Shown: positions 22,257-33,584, counted from the stretch's first letter. The stretch is DNA of 64,000 nt from Erinaceus europaeus (GCF_950295315.1 NC_080181.1:32752441-32816440); one strand, 5' to 3'. Numbers and translations: made by a program. Notes: generated by a model from the letters alone, not told the origin.

Positions 22257-23284
22257 GTTTGATAACTGTTTTTGAATTACATGTCAGGACCCTAGAAAGG
22301 TTGATATTCCACCTTGTGGTACACAGAATGGCAGATAGCAGGGAACAACAGAAAGAAAAGTCCTAGCACTACTGCTCTTACCTTGCATTCAGTCATTCCT
22401 CCTTCCTTCTGCATCCCACACTGAGATCTAGTCAACTGTTGCTGGTTGGAAACATATGTCTGGGTCCTCAAGTGTGGTGGTGACAGAAATAGAGTGAAAA
22501 TTGCTGCCCTAAAATAAAGTTTGCTTTACACAAAACCTCCTGTTGGTGCATTTAGGAGCTCATGGAATCCATAGGCTTTCAGATGAAGCCAATTCTCCAG
22601 GCTTTGACAACTCCCCATGAAACCCAGTTAACAGCTTGGATTCACAAATCCCCAACTCCCTGATCTTCCTGTTTCATCAGCATACTGATTTGAACAGACT
22701 GTGTCATTTAAAAACACTTCCCTGTCTTCCTTTCCACCCCAGAATTCCCTGCACCTTCTACCCCTTACTGGCAGTGACTTTCTGACCTTGGAGACTGTAT
22801 GATTTTAGAAGGTCAGGCATAGTTGGCAGATCAGAGAAGTGACATTTGGCTGTTGGGAGTGAAGAGAAGTAAAACAGAACTTGGTGCCCAAGGCTGCAAA
22901 CTTGCTTAATCAAATATCCTCTCCACCATGCAAGACAATGGAATTTGAATTCAGTAATGGGGGGGGGGGGAGAGAAGGAGAGAAAATGGAACATAAGAGT
23001 TATTTAGAACAGAACTACTCAAACATTAGTGTGGCACAATAAAGTGCAGCTTTTTATCCATTTGCATTACAGTGGGGGGCAAGTTTCCATGTTGCTAATC
23101 ACACTTGAACCAGCAAGGAGTTAAAGGGCAACCAAGCTGTAGGGACACGGGGAGGAAGGTGTTAAGTCAGCGAGAGTCAATCCCAAGAAAAAGAAAGAGG
23201 GCTATAAAAAGTAGATAAAAACCTCTCAAAAGTGAAAGTGCACACATTCCTGGAACCTATAACTGACTTGCCTTATATAACAAA
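22257..23284. other. Unique DNA, no gene seen
   Basis: The only simple feature noticed is a G run of about 11 bases near 22.96 kb. No exon-like or repeat sequence is recognised. Confidence 0.4.
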
Positions 23285-23328
23285 AGCAATTTTGCCAATG
23301 TGGCTTTTTGTTTCTTTCTTTTGGATAG

Positions 23329-23379
<51 letters not shown>

Positions 23380-23512
23380 GAGGGGGGGAGAAATTAAAAG
23401 AGACCACAGTACTGAAGCGCCCTTCAGTGAGGTGGGGGCCAGGCCAGAACCTGGGGGTTGGGTCTCACCTATGACAAAGTAGCACACTACCCAAGTGAGC
23501 TATTTTTCCAGC
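23285..23512 (-). mobile_element. SINE type D with (GATA)n expansion
   Basis: A (GATA)n tract occupies about 23328-23380. It is followed by GGTGGGGGCCAGGCCAGAACC, TGACAAAGTAGCACACTACCC and CAAGTGAGCTATTTTTCCAGC, the complement of a type D head. The microsatellite sits where other copies have the CT-rich segment. Confidence 0.7.
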
Positions 23513-23574
23513 TTGTAAATGTGACTGCTTCACTTCCTGAAGTTTTAGTATCTTGAGCATATGCAACTTCACGG

Positions 23575-23722
23575 ATACCCTGCCAACTTGACACTTAGGT
23601 AGACTGTCAGGGAGAGGGAAAATAGAACACAACAGTGGAGCTTCTCCCAGGGCCATGGCACTCCCTGGATTGCACAAATAGCAAAGTACACACCTTACCC
23701 AACAAGCCATCTCTCTTGGCTG
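23575..23722 (-). mobile_element. SINE type D
   Basis: GAGCTTCTCCCAGGGCCATGGC, TTGCACAAATAGCAAAGTACAC and CAACAAGCCATCTCTCTTGGC are the complement of a type D SINE. Confidence 0.55.
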
Positions 23723-23791
23723 CAATTGTTACTTTTCAAAGTTTTCAAGATGGGAAGATTACCTTAAAACATTCAGAAGGGTTCAATATAA

Positions 23792-23851
<60 letters not shown>
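23792..23851. repeat. (CG)n/(CA)n microsatellite
   Basis: A short GCGCGCG run leads into about 50 bp of CA. It is an alternating purine-pyrimidine tract with Z-DNA potential. Confidence 0.95.
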
Positions 23852-23855
<4 letters not shown>

Positions 23856-24764
23856 GAAAAAAGGAACAGGTTCCCAGCAAACTTGTGAGTTCTGTTTCAT
23901 AAACTCCATAAATAAAAGAGTCTGAGCAAAACCCTCCAAAGCTCACCCCCTATGAATTCAATGTTTCTTTGTCCCAACAGTCACCAAATGTGAGACAAAA
24001 TGCTCAACTCAGAGAGAATGGCAGGGAGAAACTGGGCAGAGAGGAGTAGCAAATGCCACTGTCAATAGACCAAATGTCAAAGACCAAAATGTCTGGTGGG
24101 AAAGGAGGAGCAAAGACACAAAAGACCAACTACAGGAAGAAATAAATCAAGCCCCAAAGAGTTAATTTTTCATTCTGTTAAATTAATAACCCTCTATGTG
24201 AAAGCATAATCTGTGTCAACTAAGATTAATTAAGCTTTTCTGGAGAGCGAGGCTTGTCCCTCACTCTTATAATCATTGTCAAAAAATATGTAGTAAGCAC
24301 TTTTCACATATCAAATATTGTGCTTGGCACAGCATCTTTAAATATAACTAAAAGTGTCCCCATCCATCCGGAACTCAATGACTTATTAGGAGACAGACCC
24401 AATAGACTAAGCAGAGTGTTGAAATCAACACCAAGGTTAATGGAACATAGAACATGTGTCTCACAAGGAAGATAAACTGAGGCATGGAAAAACTTTATAG
24501 GCTTCTCTGAATGTGAGCCAAAATAAGGCTTGTTATGAGAATGTGGTGCAGGTTTCAATTCTGGAAATGAACTGAACCTACTAAATGGAAAAAAAAAAAA
24601 AAAAAGAGCGCTGGGAAGTTCACTGCCCTCTGACTGATTTTGCTAAATTCTGTATCCTGAACAGTGCCTCTAGTTCCCAGGGACTCAAAGATCCTTCTCC
24701 TGGGCCTTCTGCTCTAGGTTTTAAGTTCACTGCCCCATTCCTCCTTGTCATTAGTCCAGCTCAG
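23852..24764. other. Unique DNA, no gene seen
   Basis: A poly-A of about 17 lies near 24.59 kb. The TTAATTAAGC-containing stretch at 24150-24250 is repeat-free. No coding exon is recognised. Confidence 0.4.
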
Positions 24765-24962
24765 TGTCTTAATCTGCTTGGATTGCTATAAAGAATGCCA
24801 ACAGACTGGGTGGCCTGAACAACCAAACTTTATCTCCCTCAAAGTTTAGAGACTATAAGTCTGGAATTAAGGTATCCTCAAGGTTGGCTTGCATTGACCC
24901 CCCCCTTTTCTAAATTTATTTATTTAAATTTTTAAAATTGTATTTATTTATAGGATAGAGAT

Positions 24963-25378
24963 AGCAACAATTTGTTCTGCTTTATATCTTAAAGCTTTTT
25001 CAGCCACCGGGGTTTCAGATGCTACCATGAAGCCAACCTGACTCCCCTGGGCAGATGAGCTCCCCAATGTGTCCTGGAACCCCCTCCCCAGAACCCCACC
25101 CCACTAAGGAAAGAAAGAGGCAGGCTGGGAGTATGGATCAACCTGCCAAGGCCCATGTTCATCGAAGAAGCAATTACAGAAGCCAGACCTTCCACCTTCT
25201 GCACCCCATAATGACCCTGGGTCCATAATCCCAGAGGGATAAAGAATAGGAAAGCTATCAGGGGAGGGGGTGGGATATGGAGCTCTGGTGGTGGGAATTG
25301 TGTGGAATTGTACCCCTCTTATCCTATGGTCTAAGCGATAATCTTTATTTTGTAAATAAATTAATAACAATTTTAAAA
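24963..25378 (+). mobile_element. L1 3'-UTR fragment with a very long target duplication
   Basis: The body runs from AGCAACAATTTGTTCTGC through GAAGCAATTACAGAAGCCAGACC and TGGTGGGAATTGTGTGGAATT to an A-rich end. The 24791-24962 flank (MaLR plus start of a minus-strand SINE) is repeated at 25379-25541 with roughly 10-15% differences. This fits one insertion with a duplication of about 165 bp. Confidence 0.8.
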
Positions 25379-25499
25379 AGAATGCCAACAGACTGGGTGG
25401 CTTAAACAACAATACTTTATTTCCCTCAAAGTTTTGAGACTATAAGTCTGAAATTAATGTGTCCTCAAAGTTGGCTTGTATTGACCATCTTCTTTTTAT

Positions 25500-25573
25500 T
25501 TATTTTAATTTTTAAAAGTATCTTTATTTATTGGATAGAGACACCCAGAAATCAAGAGAGTAGGGGGAGATAG

Positions 25574-25627
<54 letters not shown>

Positions 25628-25757
25628 GTACAACTGCGGCCCTGCTTCATCACTCACAAAGCTTTCCACCTGCAGGTGGGAACCGGGGCCTTGAACCTGG
25701 TTCCTTGCTCATTGTAACATGTGCTCTCAACCAGGTGTGCCATCACCCAGCCACCGC
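25500..25757 (-). mobile_element. SINE type A' with (GATA)n expansion
   Basis: TTATTGGATAGAGACACCCAG, a (GATA)n tract at about 25572-25628, CACAAAGCTTTCCACCTGCAGG and GGCCTTGAACC lead to CAGGTGTGCCATCACCC. It inserted into the MaLR before the L1 fragment arrived, because part of it is within the duplicated flank. Confidence 0.85.
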
Positions 25758-25770
25758 CAGTTTCTTTTTA

Positions 25771-26040
25771 CATCCTCATTTGACCTCATCTGAGTGTTGT
25801 ATGAAAAGAGAGAAGGTTAGCACTCCCCTTGACAAGGATAGAAGAGGCCTGCAACACACATACAGTTAAGGCATTGCAACCTACTTCTTTTTGCATCCTC
25901 ATTTGACCTCATCTGAGTGTTGTATGAAAAGAGAGAAGGTTAGCACTCCCCTTGACAAGGATAGAAGAGGCCTGCAACACACATACAGTTAAGGCATTGC
26001 AACCTACTTGTTTTTGCATCCTCATTTGACCTCATCTGCG
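25771..26040. repeat. 123-bp tandem duplication, about 2.2 copies
   Basis: CATCCTCATTTGACCTCATC recurs at 25771, 25894 and 26017, giving an exact 123-bp period. The two full units look almost identical, so the event is recent relative to the surrounding old LTR. Confidence 0.95.
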
Positions 26041-26225
26041 TCTGTGTTATCTGTGTTTTTCTTATACAGACACCAGACTTACAGAGTTAGGGTCTATTCA
26101 CAAGGTCTCATTTTACCTTCATCACTTCTCTAATGGCACTGTCTCCAAATATAGTCACATTATGAGGCACTGGATGTCTGGATTTCAACATGCAAATAAT
26201 TTTGAAAACCAAGATTACAATAGTT

Positions 26226-26250
26226 TTGTTGTTGTTGTTGTTGTTGTTTT
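26226..26250. repeat. (GTT)n microsatellite
   Basis: About seven GTT units are flanked by T runs. Confidence 0.9.
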
Positions 26251-26459
26251 ATGGAAAAAGCCCTTCCAGCTGGCTAATTCTTTCACTCTTACACAGAATT
26301 TGGACATGCTAGTTTAAAGTATTTTCAAAATGCCACACTGCTGCTGTAGAATCATCAATAGACATTTTAAGATCCCATTCAGTTGACCTAAATCTTACAT
26401 TTCATGACACCAAGGTATCACTTTCTCTTCGAATGCCTGGCAAAGCTTGCCCACAAGAA

Positions 26460-27000
26460 ATATTGTGAATATGAAGTGTTAAAAAATAAAAATGGACTGG
26501 ACTTGGTGGATTGCACCAAAGTAGTAGAGTTTGGGGTGGGGGAAAGTGTTCAGGTCTTTAAACATGTTGGTGGAGGACCTAGCTGGGGGGTTAGATTCTA
26601 TATATATATATATTTATTTATTTTCCCTCCCGTTGTCTTTGTGTTTATTTTATTGTTGTAGTTATTGATGTCATTGTTGTTGGGTAGGACAGAGAGAAAT
26701 CGAGAGAGGAGGGAAGACAGATGGGAAGAGAAAGATAGACACCTGCAGACCTGCTTCACCACCTGTGAAGCAAACCCACCTGTAGGTGGGGAGCTAGGGG
26801 CTCGAACCGGGATCCTTGTGCCAGTCCTTGTGCTTTGTGCCACCTGCACTTAACCTGCTGCGTTACTGCCTGACTCCTGGGGGGTTAGATCATTATGGGA
26901 AAAAGTGAGAAGTAGTACACATGTACAAACCACTGTATTTTACTGGTGACTATAAACCATTAACCCCCTCCCCCATTAAAAATGGTAGGAGGTATAAAGA
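26460..27000 (+). mobile_element. Old L1 3' UTR (ancestral type), split by a SINE
   Basis: GGTGGATTGCACCAAAGTAGTAG and GGTGGAGGACCTAGCTGGGG lie left of the SINE. GTACACATGTACAAACCACTGT and CTATAAACCATTAACCCCC lie right of it. This is the same 3' UTR type as the older L1 at 47.2-47.45 kb. Confidence 0.75.
26583..26890 (-). mobile_element. SINE type A with 14-bp target duplication
   Basis: CTGGGGGGTTAGAT flanks the element at 26583-26596 and 26877-26890. The body on the plus strand shows TTGTTGGGTAGGACAGAGAG, GACCTGCTTCACCACCTGTGAAG and GGGGCTCGAACCGGGATCC. It is inserted into the old L1 3' UTR. Confidence 0.9.
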
Positions 27001-27421
27001 TAGTTGTTATAACCTCAGTTTCTTACCATAACAGGGTAATAATAACTATAGTGACCTGTACTTGATTTCTAAGTAAGCAATGAAAAGGTCAGCACTGCTA
27101 AAAAAAAAAAAAAAAAGATTCATGATGTCTAGTCTAGCAATAATCTGGACTAGACTTGATGGGGTTGTAAACACAATGGAAGTGACACAAATTCAGGAGC
27201 TATTTCAGAAGCCATTCACATGGGACAAGATGATTGATGCGTAGCATTGAGTGTGGAGGAAGATGGACTCTTAAAGACCTTCCATATTTCTAGCTAGAGC
27301 TAGAATAATCAGCACACTTGGCAGAAGGTAGATGAGCTCTGTTCTGAGCGTGGCAAATTTGTGAATCTTACAGTGTGCAACAAAAGCTGGAAATTAGATC
27401 TGAGACTTGAGTGTAGTCATT
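27001..27421. other. Unique DNA, left flank of the intact L1
   Basis: A poly-A tract lies near 27.10 kb. No gene is seen. The bases just before 27422 (GTAGTCATT) continue after the L1 at 34970, which confirms a simple insertion. Confidence 0.5.
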
Positions 27422-27435
27422 AAGAGTGACAGGCT

Positions 27436-28784
27436 GAGGGGAGGTAATATGGCGACGGCCTGAGAAGTCGCTAACAGCGAGTGCTCTGATAGCATCGTCG
27501 GCAAAGGTAGGATTTTCTGCCTTTAGCAGGCCAGTCAATAAGGGGGGGGGCACCAAAGAAGTTATTACAGTTTAATTTGGGTTAACAATTAGAGCAAAGG
27601 TGACACGGACTAGCGGGGCGCCAGAATTCCCAGGCGGCGCCAGGCAAGGCGAGTGCGCCGGGCATTGTCCTCCGCCCGCCCGGGAAGGCGGCTCCTCCGC
27701 CGGTTGCAGAGCGCGGCGGGCAGAGGACCCGGAGAGAGCACTTTAGCTCGGGGGCTGCCTCTTGGGAGTTGCCAGGGTCCACCGCGACCCTGAGGGTGGA
27801 TCCAAAGACTTCTTGAGTATAGCTCTCATTGGATCAAAGGACTTGGAGCTAGTTTTCATTTTTGAGAAATCCTTTAAAAAAGTCTGGAGGGCGGGGTTTC
27901 CCGGAAAATGGCGCCCGGAGAAGCAGAAGCGGCCAGCCTTTGAGCTCCGGACACATCTCGTGTAAACAATAGGATTTTCTGCCTTTAGCAGGCCATCCAA
28001 TAAGGGGCCATAACGGTCATACCAAGGATGTTTCTATAACTTAATTTGGGTTAAGAATTAGAGTAGGGGGAAAAAATTCTTTTTTCTTCCTTTTAATTTT
28101 CAAGCATACATCCTTCCCGCCGCCCGCCCCCCCTCCCCCCATAAGCAGTGCCTGGGACCAGCTACTAGCAGGATACCCCATACCACCAAACAGGGTTTTT
28201 TTTTTTTTTTTTTTTTTTTTTGTTAATTCACTGATACACATTTGGGAAGTTCCTCGCACTGCTCTTTAATTACAACTCTTCTTCCTATCTTCTCCCTTTT
28301 CTCTCTCTTATCTCTCTCAATCTCTCTCTTTTTTTTTTTTTTTTTTTTAATCTTGTCATACACTTCTTTCTTCTTTGACTTTCTGAATTTGTGAATTACT
28401 TTGGGGAAGAAATCTGACCCAGAGTGGACTCTCTATGTGTGTATCTCTGCTCTAGTTCCCTTTACACTCTTGTTACCCTTAGAATATACACTGGATAGTA
28501 AATTTGCATAACTGTCTATTCTTGCTATCCTCTCTTCCTTTTCTCTTTCTTCACTGGGATTTGGTTACTATTTTTTCACGGACTGGAGAAATTGTTTGGC
28601 TAACTGGTAACGATTAAACTCCTTCAATACTTACTTCAGTTGCTACGGTTATTCCGGAGGTTGGTGAGTGCAATTGTCATAAAGGTATTTAGTACAGTGT
28701 TACTTGTGCTCAAAACACAACAACTGAGGAACAACAGAACATTAAAAAAAAAAAAAAAGAGAGAAACACATAAATTAAAAAAAA
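27436..28784 (+). promoter_or_regulatory. L1 5' UTR / internal promoter with two related units
   Basis: A TAGGATTTTCTGCCTTTAGC word begins at 27508 and again at 27970, an offset of 462 bp. Each copy is preceded about 70 bp earlier by an ATGGCG motif (27450 and 27906 regions) resembling the YY1 site at the start of human L1. Each is followed by AATAAGGGG and TTTAATTTGGGTTAA. The region between is CpG-rich (about 27600-27960). The distal part is T-rich with two poly-T runs. This suggests a two-monomer promoter, as in mouse L1. Promoter function is inferred from position. Confidence 0.75.
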
Positions 28785-29699
28785 ATGGGTAGATTAAAAA
28801 CAAATAAAACTGCTACCCCAATGAATGAAGACAAGAGCCCAGAAGAAACCACAAATCAGTCAGAAGTAACCATAGATAAGAAAAGTATGCAAGCAATAAT
28901 AAACTTATTAATCACAGAAATGAAAACAACATTGGAGGAAAGAAATGGCAGTATTAGGGAAACAACAGTTGAGACCCCCAAGGAAAATACTGATTATCTT
29001 GAGACAATTAGAGAACTGAAAGCTGAAATAGCTGTAATGAAGAAAGAAGCTGAGGCAAGGGAAAGCAGACTAACAGAAGCAGAAAACAGAATTAGTCAGA
29101 CAGAGGATGAGTTAGAGAAAACTAAGAAAGAGGTGAAAGAGCTTAAAAAGAGATTGAGAGACACTGAAAACAACAACAGAGACATATGGGATGATCTCAA
29201 AAGAAGTAACATTCGTATAATTGGCCTGCCAGAGGAAGAAAGAGAGGAAGGGGAAGCAAACATCCTAGAGGAAATAATACAAGAAAATTTCCCAGACCTG
29301 AATAACAGAAAGGATATCAAGGTGCAAGAGGCCCAGAGAGTACCAAACAGAATCAACCCAGACCTGAAAACACCAAGACACATCATAGTCACAATGAGAA
29401 GAAGTAAGGATAAAGAAAGGATCCTAAAGGCTGCAAGAGAGAAACAAAAAGTCACATACAGGGGAAAACCCATAAGACTTTCTGCAGATTTTTCAACTCA
29501 AACTCTAAAAGCCAGAAGGGAGTGGCAAGATATCTATCGAGCCCTGAATGAAAAAGGGTTTCAACCGAGGATTATATATCCTGCTAGACTTTCATTCAAG
29601 CTAGATGGAGGGATCAAAACCTTCTTAGACAAACAACAGTTAAAGGAGGCAACTATCACCAAGCCGGCCCTGAAAGAGGTATTAAAAGACCTCTTATAA
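28785..29699 (+). CDS. L1 ORF1 RNA-binding chaperone protein (ORF1p)
   Basis: This is a 304-residue open frame with no disruption. The N-terminal part is polar. Residues about 45-130 form a charged coiled coil with heptads and many Glu/Lys (around RELKAEIAVMKKEAEA), which in this family trimerises the protein. The RRM-like domain follows around residues 140-230 (NIRIIGLPEEE, ENFPDLNNR). The C-terminal domain contains the conserved TPRHIIVTMRRSKDKER, ILKAAREKQKV and PIRLSADFS words. Family knowledge: ORF1p coats L1 RNA, forms the ribonucleoprotein and acts as a nucleic-acid chaperone. The start is supported by an A-rich context (AAAAAATGGG) and by the same ATG in the related copy at 43.70 kb. 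Human ORF1p is about 338 residues, so this version is slightly short, mainly before the coiled coil. Confidence 0.95.
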   Translation: MGRLKTNKTATPMNEDKSPEETTNQSEVTIDKKSMQAIINLLITEMKTTLEERNGSIRETTVETPKENTDYLETIRELKAEIAVMKKEAEARESRLTEAENRISQTEDELEKTKKEVKELKKRLRDTENNNRDIWDDLKRSNIRIIGLPEEEREEGEANILEEIIQENFPDLNNRKDIKVQEAQRVPNRINPDLKTPRHIIVTMRRSKDKERILKAAREKQKVTYRGKPIRLSADFSTQTLKARREWQDIYRALNEKGFQPRIIYPARLSFKLDGGIKTFLDKQQLKEATITKPALKEVLKDLL

Positions 29700-29759
29700 A
29701 CAAGAACATCACTATAATACTTGTAATATATCAGAGCAAACAAATTGTTTTTTAGAACA

Positions 29760-32700
29760 ATGGCACTACAATACATTAAATCCATAATATCAATAAATGT
29801 CAATGGCTTAAACTCACCCATCAAAAGGCACAGGGTGGGGGGATGGATCAGAAAACATAACCCAACCATATGCTGCTTGCAAGAATCCCATCTGTCACAA
29901 CAAGATAAACACAGACTTAAAGTGAAAGGATGGAAAACTATCATACAGGCTAACGGTCCACAAAAAAGGGCAGGAACAGCCATTCTCATCTCAGACACGA
30001 TAGATTTTAAATTAAATAAAGTAATAAAAGATAGGCAAGGACATTACATAATGATAAGAGGATCAATCAGCCAAGAAGACTTAACAATTATTAACATCTA
30101 TGCACCCAACGAGGGACCATCTAAATACATTAAACACCTATTGAAAGAATTTCAAAAATACATCAATAGTAATACAATAATAGTGGGAGACTTCAATACC
30201 CCACTCTCACACTTAGACAGATCAACAAAGAAGAGAACCAATAAAGATATAAGAGAATTGAATGAAGAGATTGACAGACTAGACCTCTTGGACATTTTCA
30301 GACTCCTCCACCCCAAAAAACTGGAATACACCTTCTTTTCAAATCCACACAACACATACTCAAGGATAGACCACATGTTAGGTCACAAAGACAGCATCAA
30401 TAAATTCAAGAGCATTGAAATCATCCCAAGTATCTTCTCAGACCACAGTGGAGTAAAACTAACTTTTAACAACAAACAGAAAATTATTAAAAGACATAGA
30501 ATTTGGAAACTAAACAACATGCTCCTTAAGAACCACTGGGTCAGACACTCACTCAAACAGGAAATTCAAATGTTCCTGGAAACTAATGAAAATGAAGACA
30601 CAACCTATCAAAATATTTGGGACACAGCTAAAGCAGTACTGAGAGGGAAACTTATAGCTATACAATCACATATTAAACACCAAGAAGAAGCCCAAATGAA
30701 CGAACTTACTACACACCTCAAGGACTTAGAGGAAGAGGAACAAAGGAACCCTAAAGCAACCAGAAGGACAGAAATCACTAAAGTTAGAGCAGAAATAAAC
30801 AACATCGAAAATAAAAGAACCATACAAAAGATCAATGAAGCCAAATGTTGGTTCTTTGAAAGATTAAACAAAATTGACAAACCCCTAGCCAGACTCACCA
30901 AACAAAAAAGAGAGAAGACTCAAATTAATAGAATTGTCAACGATACAGGAGATATCACAACTGACACCACAGAAATCCAGAGAATTCTGCGAAACTTCTA
31001 TAAAGAACTATATGCCACCAAGCTAGAGAATCTGGAAGAAATGGAACAATTCCTAGAAACCTATGCACTTCCAAAACTGAACCAAGAAGAACTACAAAAT
31101 CTAAATGCACCAATCACAGACAAAGAAATTGAAACCGTTATTAAGAATCTCCCCAACAACAAAAGTCCTGGACCAGATGGCTTCACAAACGAATTCTACA
31201 AAACTTTCAGGAAACAGTTAATACCCATACTTCTTAAGCTATTCCATAAGATTGAAGAAACAGGAATACTCCCTTCCACCTTTTATGAAGCCAACATCAC
31301 CCTGATACCAAAAGCTGATAGGGACAGAACAAAAAAGGAAAACTACAGACCAATATCTCTGATGAACATAGATGCCAAAATATTAAACAAGATCTTGGCC
31401 AACCGGATACAGCAACACATCAAAAAGATTGTTCATCATGACCAAGTGGGATTCATCCCAGGAATGCAAGGCTGGTTCAACATCCGTAAATCAATCAATG
31501 TCATTCATCACATCAATAAAAGCAAAGCCAAAAACCACATGATTATCTCAATAGATGCAGAGAAAGCCTTTGACAAAATCCAACACCCATTCATGCTCAA
31601 AACTCTACAAAAAATGGGAATAGATGGGAAATTCCTCAAGATACTGGAGTCTATATATAGCAAACCTACAGCCAACATCATACTCAATGGAGAGAAGCTG
31701 AAAGCATTCCCCCTCAGATCAGGGACTAGACAGGGCTGCCCACTGTCACCGTTACTCTTCAACATAGTATTGGAAGTTCTTGCCATAGCAATCAGGCAAG
31801 AGAAAGAAATCAAAGGGATACAGATTGGAAGGGAAGAAGTCAAGCTCTCACTATTTGCAGATGATATGATAGTATACATAGAAAGACCTAAAGAATCCAG
31901 TAGAAAATTACTGGAAGTTGTTAGGCAATATAGCAAGGTATCAGGCTACAAAATCAATGTACAAAAATCAGTGGCATTTCTTTATGCAAACACTAAATCT
32001 GAAGAAGAAGACATCCAGAAATCACTCCCATTCACTGTTTCAGCAAAATCAATCAAATACCTAGGAATAAAGTTGACCAAAGAAGTGAAAGACTTGTATG
32101 CTGAAAACTATGAGTCGCTACTCAAGGAGATAGAAACTGATACCAAGAAATGGAAAGATATCCCATGCTCATGGATTGGAAGAATAAATATCATCAAAAT
32201 GAACATTCTCCCCAGAGCCATATACAAATTTAATGCAATACCCATCAAAGTTCCACCAAGCTTCTTTAAGAGAATAGAACAAACACTACAATCATTTATC
32301 TGGAACCTGAAAACACCTAGAATTGCCAAAACCATCTTGAGGAAAAGAAACAGAAATGGAGGCATCACACTCCCAGACCTTAAACTATATTATAAAGCCA
32401 TCATCATCAAAACAGCATGGTACTGGAACAAAAATAGGCACACAGACCAGTGGAACAGAATTGAAAGCCCAGAAGTAAATCCCAACACCTATGGGCATCT
32501 AATCTTTGATAAGGGGGCCCAAAGGATTAAATGGAAGAAGGAGGCTCTCTTCAATAAATGGTGCTGGGAAAACTGGGTTGAAACATGCAGAAGAATGAAA
32601 TTGAACCACTTTATCTCACCAGAAACAAAAATCAACTCCAAATGGATCAAAGACCTAGATGTCAGACCAGAAACAATCAAATACTTAGAGGAAAACATTG

Positions 32701-33584
32701 GTAAAACACTTTCCCATCTACACCTCAAGGATATCTTTGATGAATCAAACCCAATTGCAAGGAAGACCAAAGTAGAAACAAACCAATGGGACTACATCAA
32801 ATTGAAAAGCTTCTGCACATCCAAAGAAACAATTAAACAAACAGAGAGACCCCTCACAGAATGGGAGAAGATCTTCACATGCCAGACATCAGACAAGAAA
32901 CTAATCACCAAAATATATAAAGAGCTCAGCAAACTTAGCCGCAAAAAAGCAAATGACCCCATCCAAAAATGGGCAGAGGAAATGAACAAAACACTCACCA
33001 CAGAGGAGATCCAAAAGGCTAACAAACATATGAAAAGCTGCTCTAGGTCACTGATTGTCAGAGAAATGCAAATTAAGACAACACTAAGATACCACCTCAC
33101 TCCTGTAAGAATGGCATACATCAAAAAGGACAGCAGCAACAAATGCTGGAGAGGATGTGGGGACAGAGGAACCCTTTTACATTGCTGGTGGGAATGTAAA
33201 TTGGTACAGCCTCTGTGGAGAGCAGTCTGGAAAACCCTCAGAAGGCTAGACATGGACCTTCCATATGACCCAATAATTCCTCTCCTGGGGTTATACCCCA
33301 AGGACTCCATAACACCCAACCAAAAAGAGGTGTGTACTCCTATGTTCATAGCAGCACAATTCATAATAGCTAAAACCTGGAAGCAACCCAGGTGCCCAAC
33401 AACAGATGAATGGCTGAGAAAGCTGTGGAATATATACACAATGGAATACTATGCAGCTATCAAGAACAATGAACCCACCTTCTCTGACCCATCTTGGACA
33501 GAGCTAGAAGGAATTATGTTAAGTGAACTGAGTCAGAAAGTTAAAGATGAGTATGGGATGATCCCACTCATCAACAGAAGCTGA
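29760..33584 (+). CDS. L1 ORF2 endonuclease / reverse transcriptase (ORF2p)
   Basis: The frame is open for 1274 residues from MALQYIKS, almost the human L1 length (1275). An upstream in-frame ATG at 29745 would add five residues, but the MALQ start aligns better with the family. The apurinic-type endonuclease covers residues 1-239, with N13, E42 (QESHL), D144/N146 (GDFNTPLS) and D228/H229 (SDHSG) in the expected places. The reverse transcriptase holds [18 protein letters not shown] and the catalytic FADD at residues 699-702. The C-terminal Cys motif C-X3-C-X7-H-X4-C begins at C1129 ([18 protein letters not shown]). The protein nicks target DNA and copies its own RNA, and in mammals it also copies SINE RNAs. 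All key residues are present. Translation probably follows reinitiation after ORF1 across the 60-bp spacer. Confidence 0.97.
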   Translation: MALQYIKSIISINVNGLNSPIKRHRVGGWIRKHNPTICCLQESHLSQQDKHRLKVKGWKTIIQANGPQKRAGTAILISDTIDFKLNKVIKDRQGHYIMIRGSISQEDLTIINIYAPNEGPSKYIKHLLKEFQKYINSNTIIVGDFNTPLSHLDRSTKKRTNKDIRELNEEIDRLDLLDIFRLLHPKKLEYTFFSNPHNTYSRIDHMLGHKDSINKFKSIEIIPSIFSDHSGVKLTFNNKQKIIKRHRIWKLNNMLLKNHWVRHSLKQEIQMFLETNENEDTTYQNIWDTAKAVLRGKLIAIQSHIKHQEEAQMNELTTHLKDLEEEEQRNPKATRRTEITKVRAEINNIENKRTIQKINEAKCWFFERLNKIDKPLARLTKQKREKTQINRIVNDTGDITTDTTEIQRILRNFYKELYATKLENLEEMEQFLETYALPKLNQEELQNLNAPITDKEIETVIKNLPNNKSPGPDGFTNEFYKTFRKQLIPILLKLFHKIEETGILPSTFYEANITLIPKADRDRTKKENYRPISLMNIDAKILNKILANRIQQHIKKIVHHDQVGFIPGMQGWFNIRKSINVIHHINKSKAKNHMIISIDAEKAFDKIQHPFMLKTLQKMGIDGKFLKILESIYSKPTANIILNGEKLKAFPLRSGTRQGCPLSPLLFNIVLEVLAIAIRQEKEIKGIQIGREEVKLSLFADDMIVYIERPKESSRKLLEVVRQYSKVSGYKINVQKSVAFLYANTKSEEEDIQKSLPFTVSAKSIKYLGIKLTKEVKDLYAENYESLLKEIETDTKKWKDIPCSWIGRINIIKMNILPRAIYKFNAIPIKVPPSFFKRIEQTLQSFIWNLKTPRIAKTILRKRNRNGGITLPDLKLYYKAIIIKTAWYWNKNRHTDQWNRIESPEVNPNTYGHLIFDKGAQRIKWKKEALFNKWCWENWVETCRRMKLNHFISPETKINSKWIKDLDVRPETIKYLEENIGKTLSHLHLKDIFDESNPIARKTKVETNQWDYIKLKSFCTSKETIKQTERPLTEWEKIFTCQTSDKKLITKIYKELSKLSRKKANDPIQKWAEEMNKTLTTEEIQKANKHMKSCSRSLIVREMQIKTTLRYHLTPVRMAYIKKDSSNKCWRGCGDRGTLLHCWWECKLVQPLWRAVWKTLRRLDMDLPYDPIIPLLGLYPKDSITPNQKEVCTPMFIAAQFIIAKTWKQPRCPTTDEWLRKLWNIYTMEYYAAIKNNEPTFSDPSWTELEGIMLSELSQKVKDEYGMIPLINRS

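Larger units (their letters stand above)
24765..26215 (-). mobile_element. MaLR (MLT1/MST-like) LTR relic, much interrupted
   Basis: The right-hand LTR end appears as GTCTTAATCTGCTTGGATTGC and AGACTGGGTGGCCTGAACAAC, in minus orientation. The other end is at 26.06-26.21 kb (ACACCAGACTT, GTCTCCAAATATAGTCACATTATGAGG, GATTTCAACATGCA). In between lie an L1 3' fragment with a duplicated flank, a SINE and a 123-bp tandem duplication. Confidence 0.6.

Noticed and set aside
23635..23939. ORFs with His-Thr or Cys-Val repeats
   Set aside because: They are produced by the (CA)n tract and have no independent coding sign.
25572..25628. Regular GATA array resembling a CRISPR-like repeat
   Set aside because: There are no spacers. 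It is a simple tetranucleotide microsatellite in a SINE.
27600..27960. CpG-rich block as a host gene promoter
   Set aside because: It lies inside the L1 5' UTR, bounded by the L1 target duplication, so it is the L1's own promoter region.
32792..33439. 215-codon minus-strand ORF inside L1
   Set aside because: It is a shadow of ORF2 on the other strand. The plus-strand ORF2 is the real gene.
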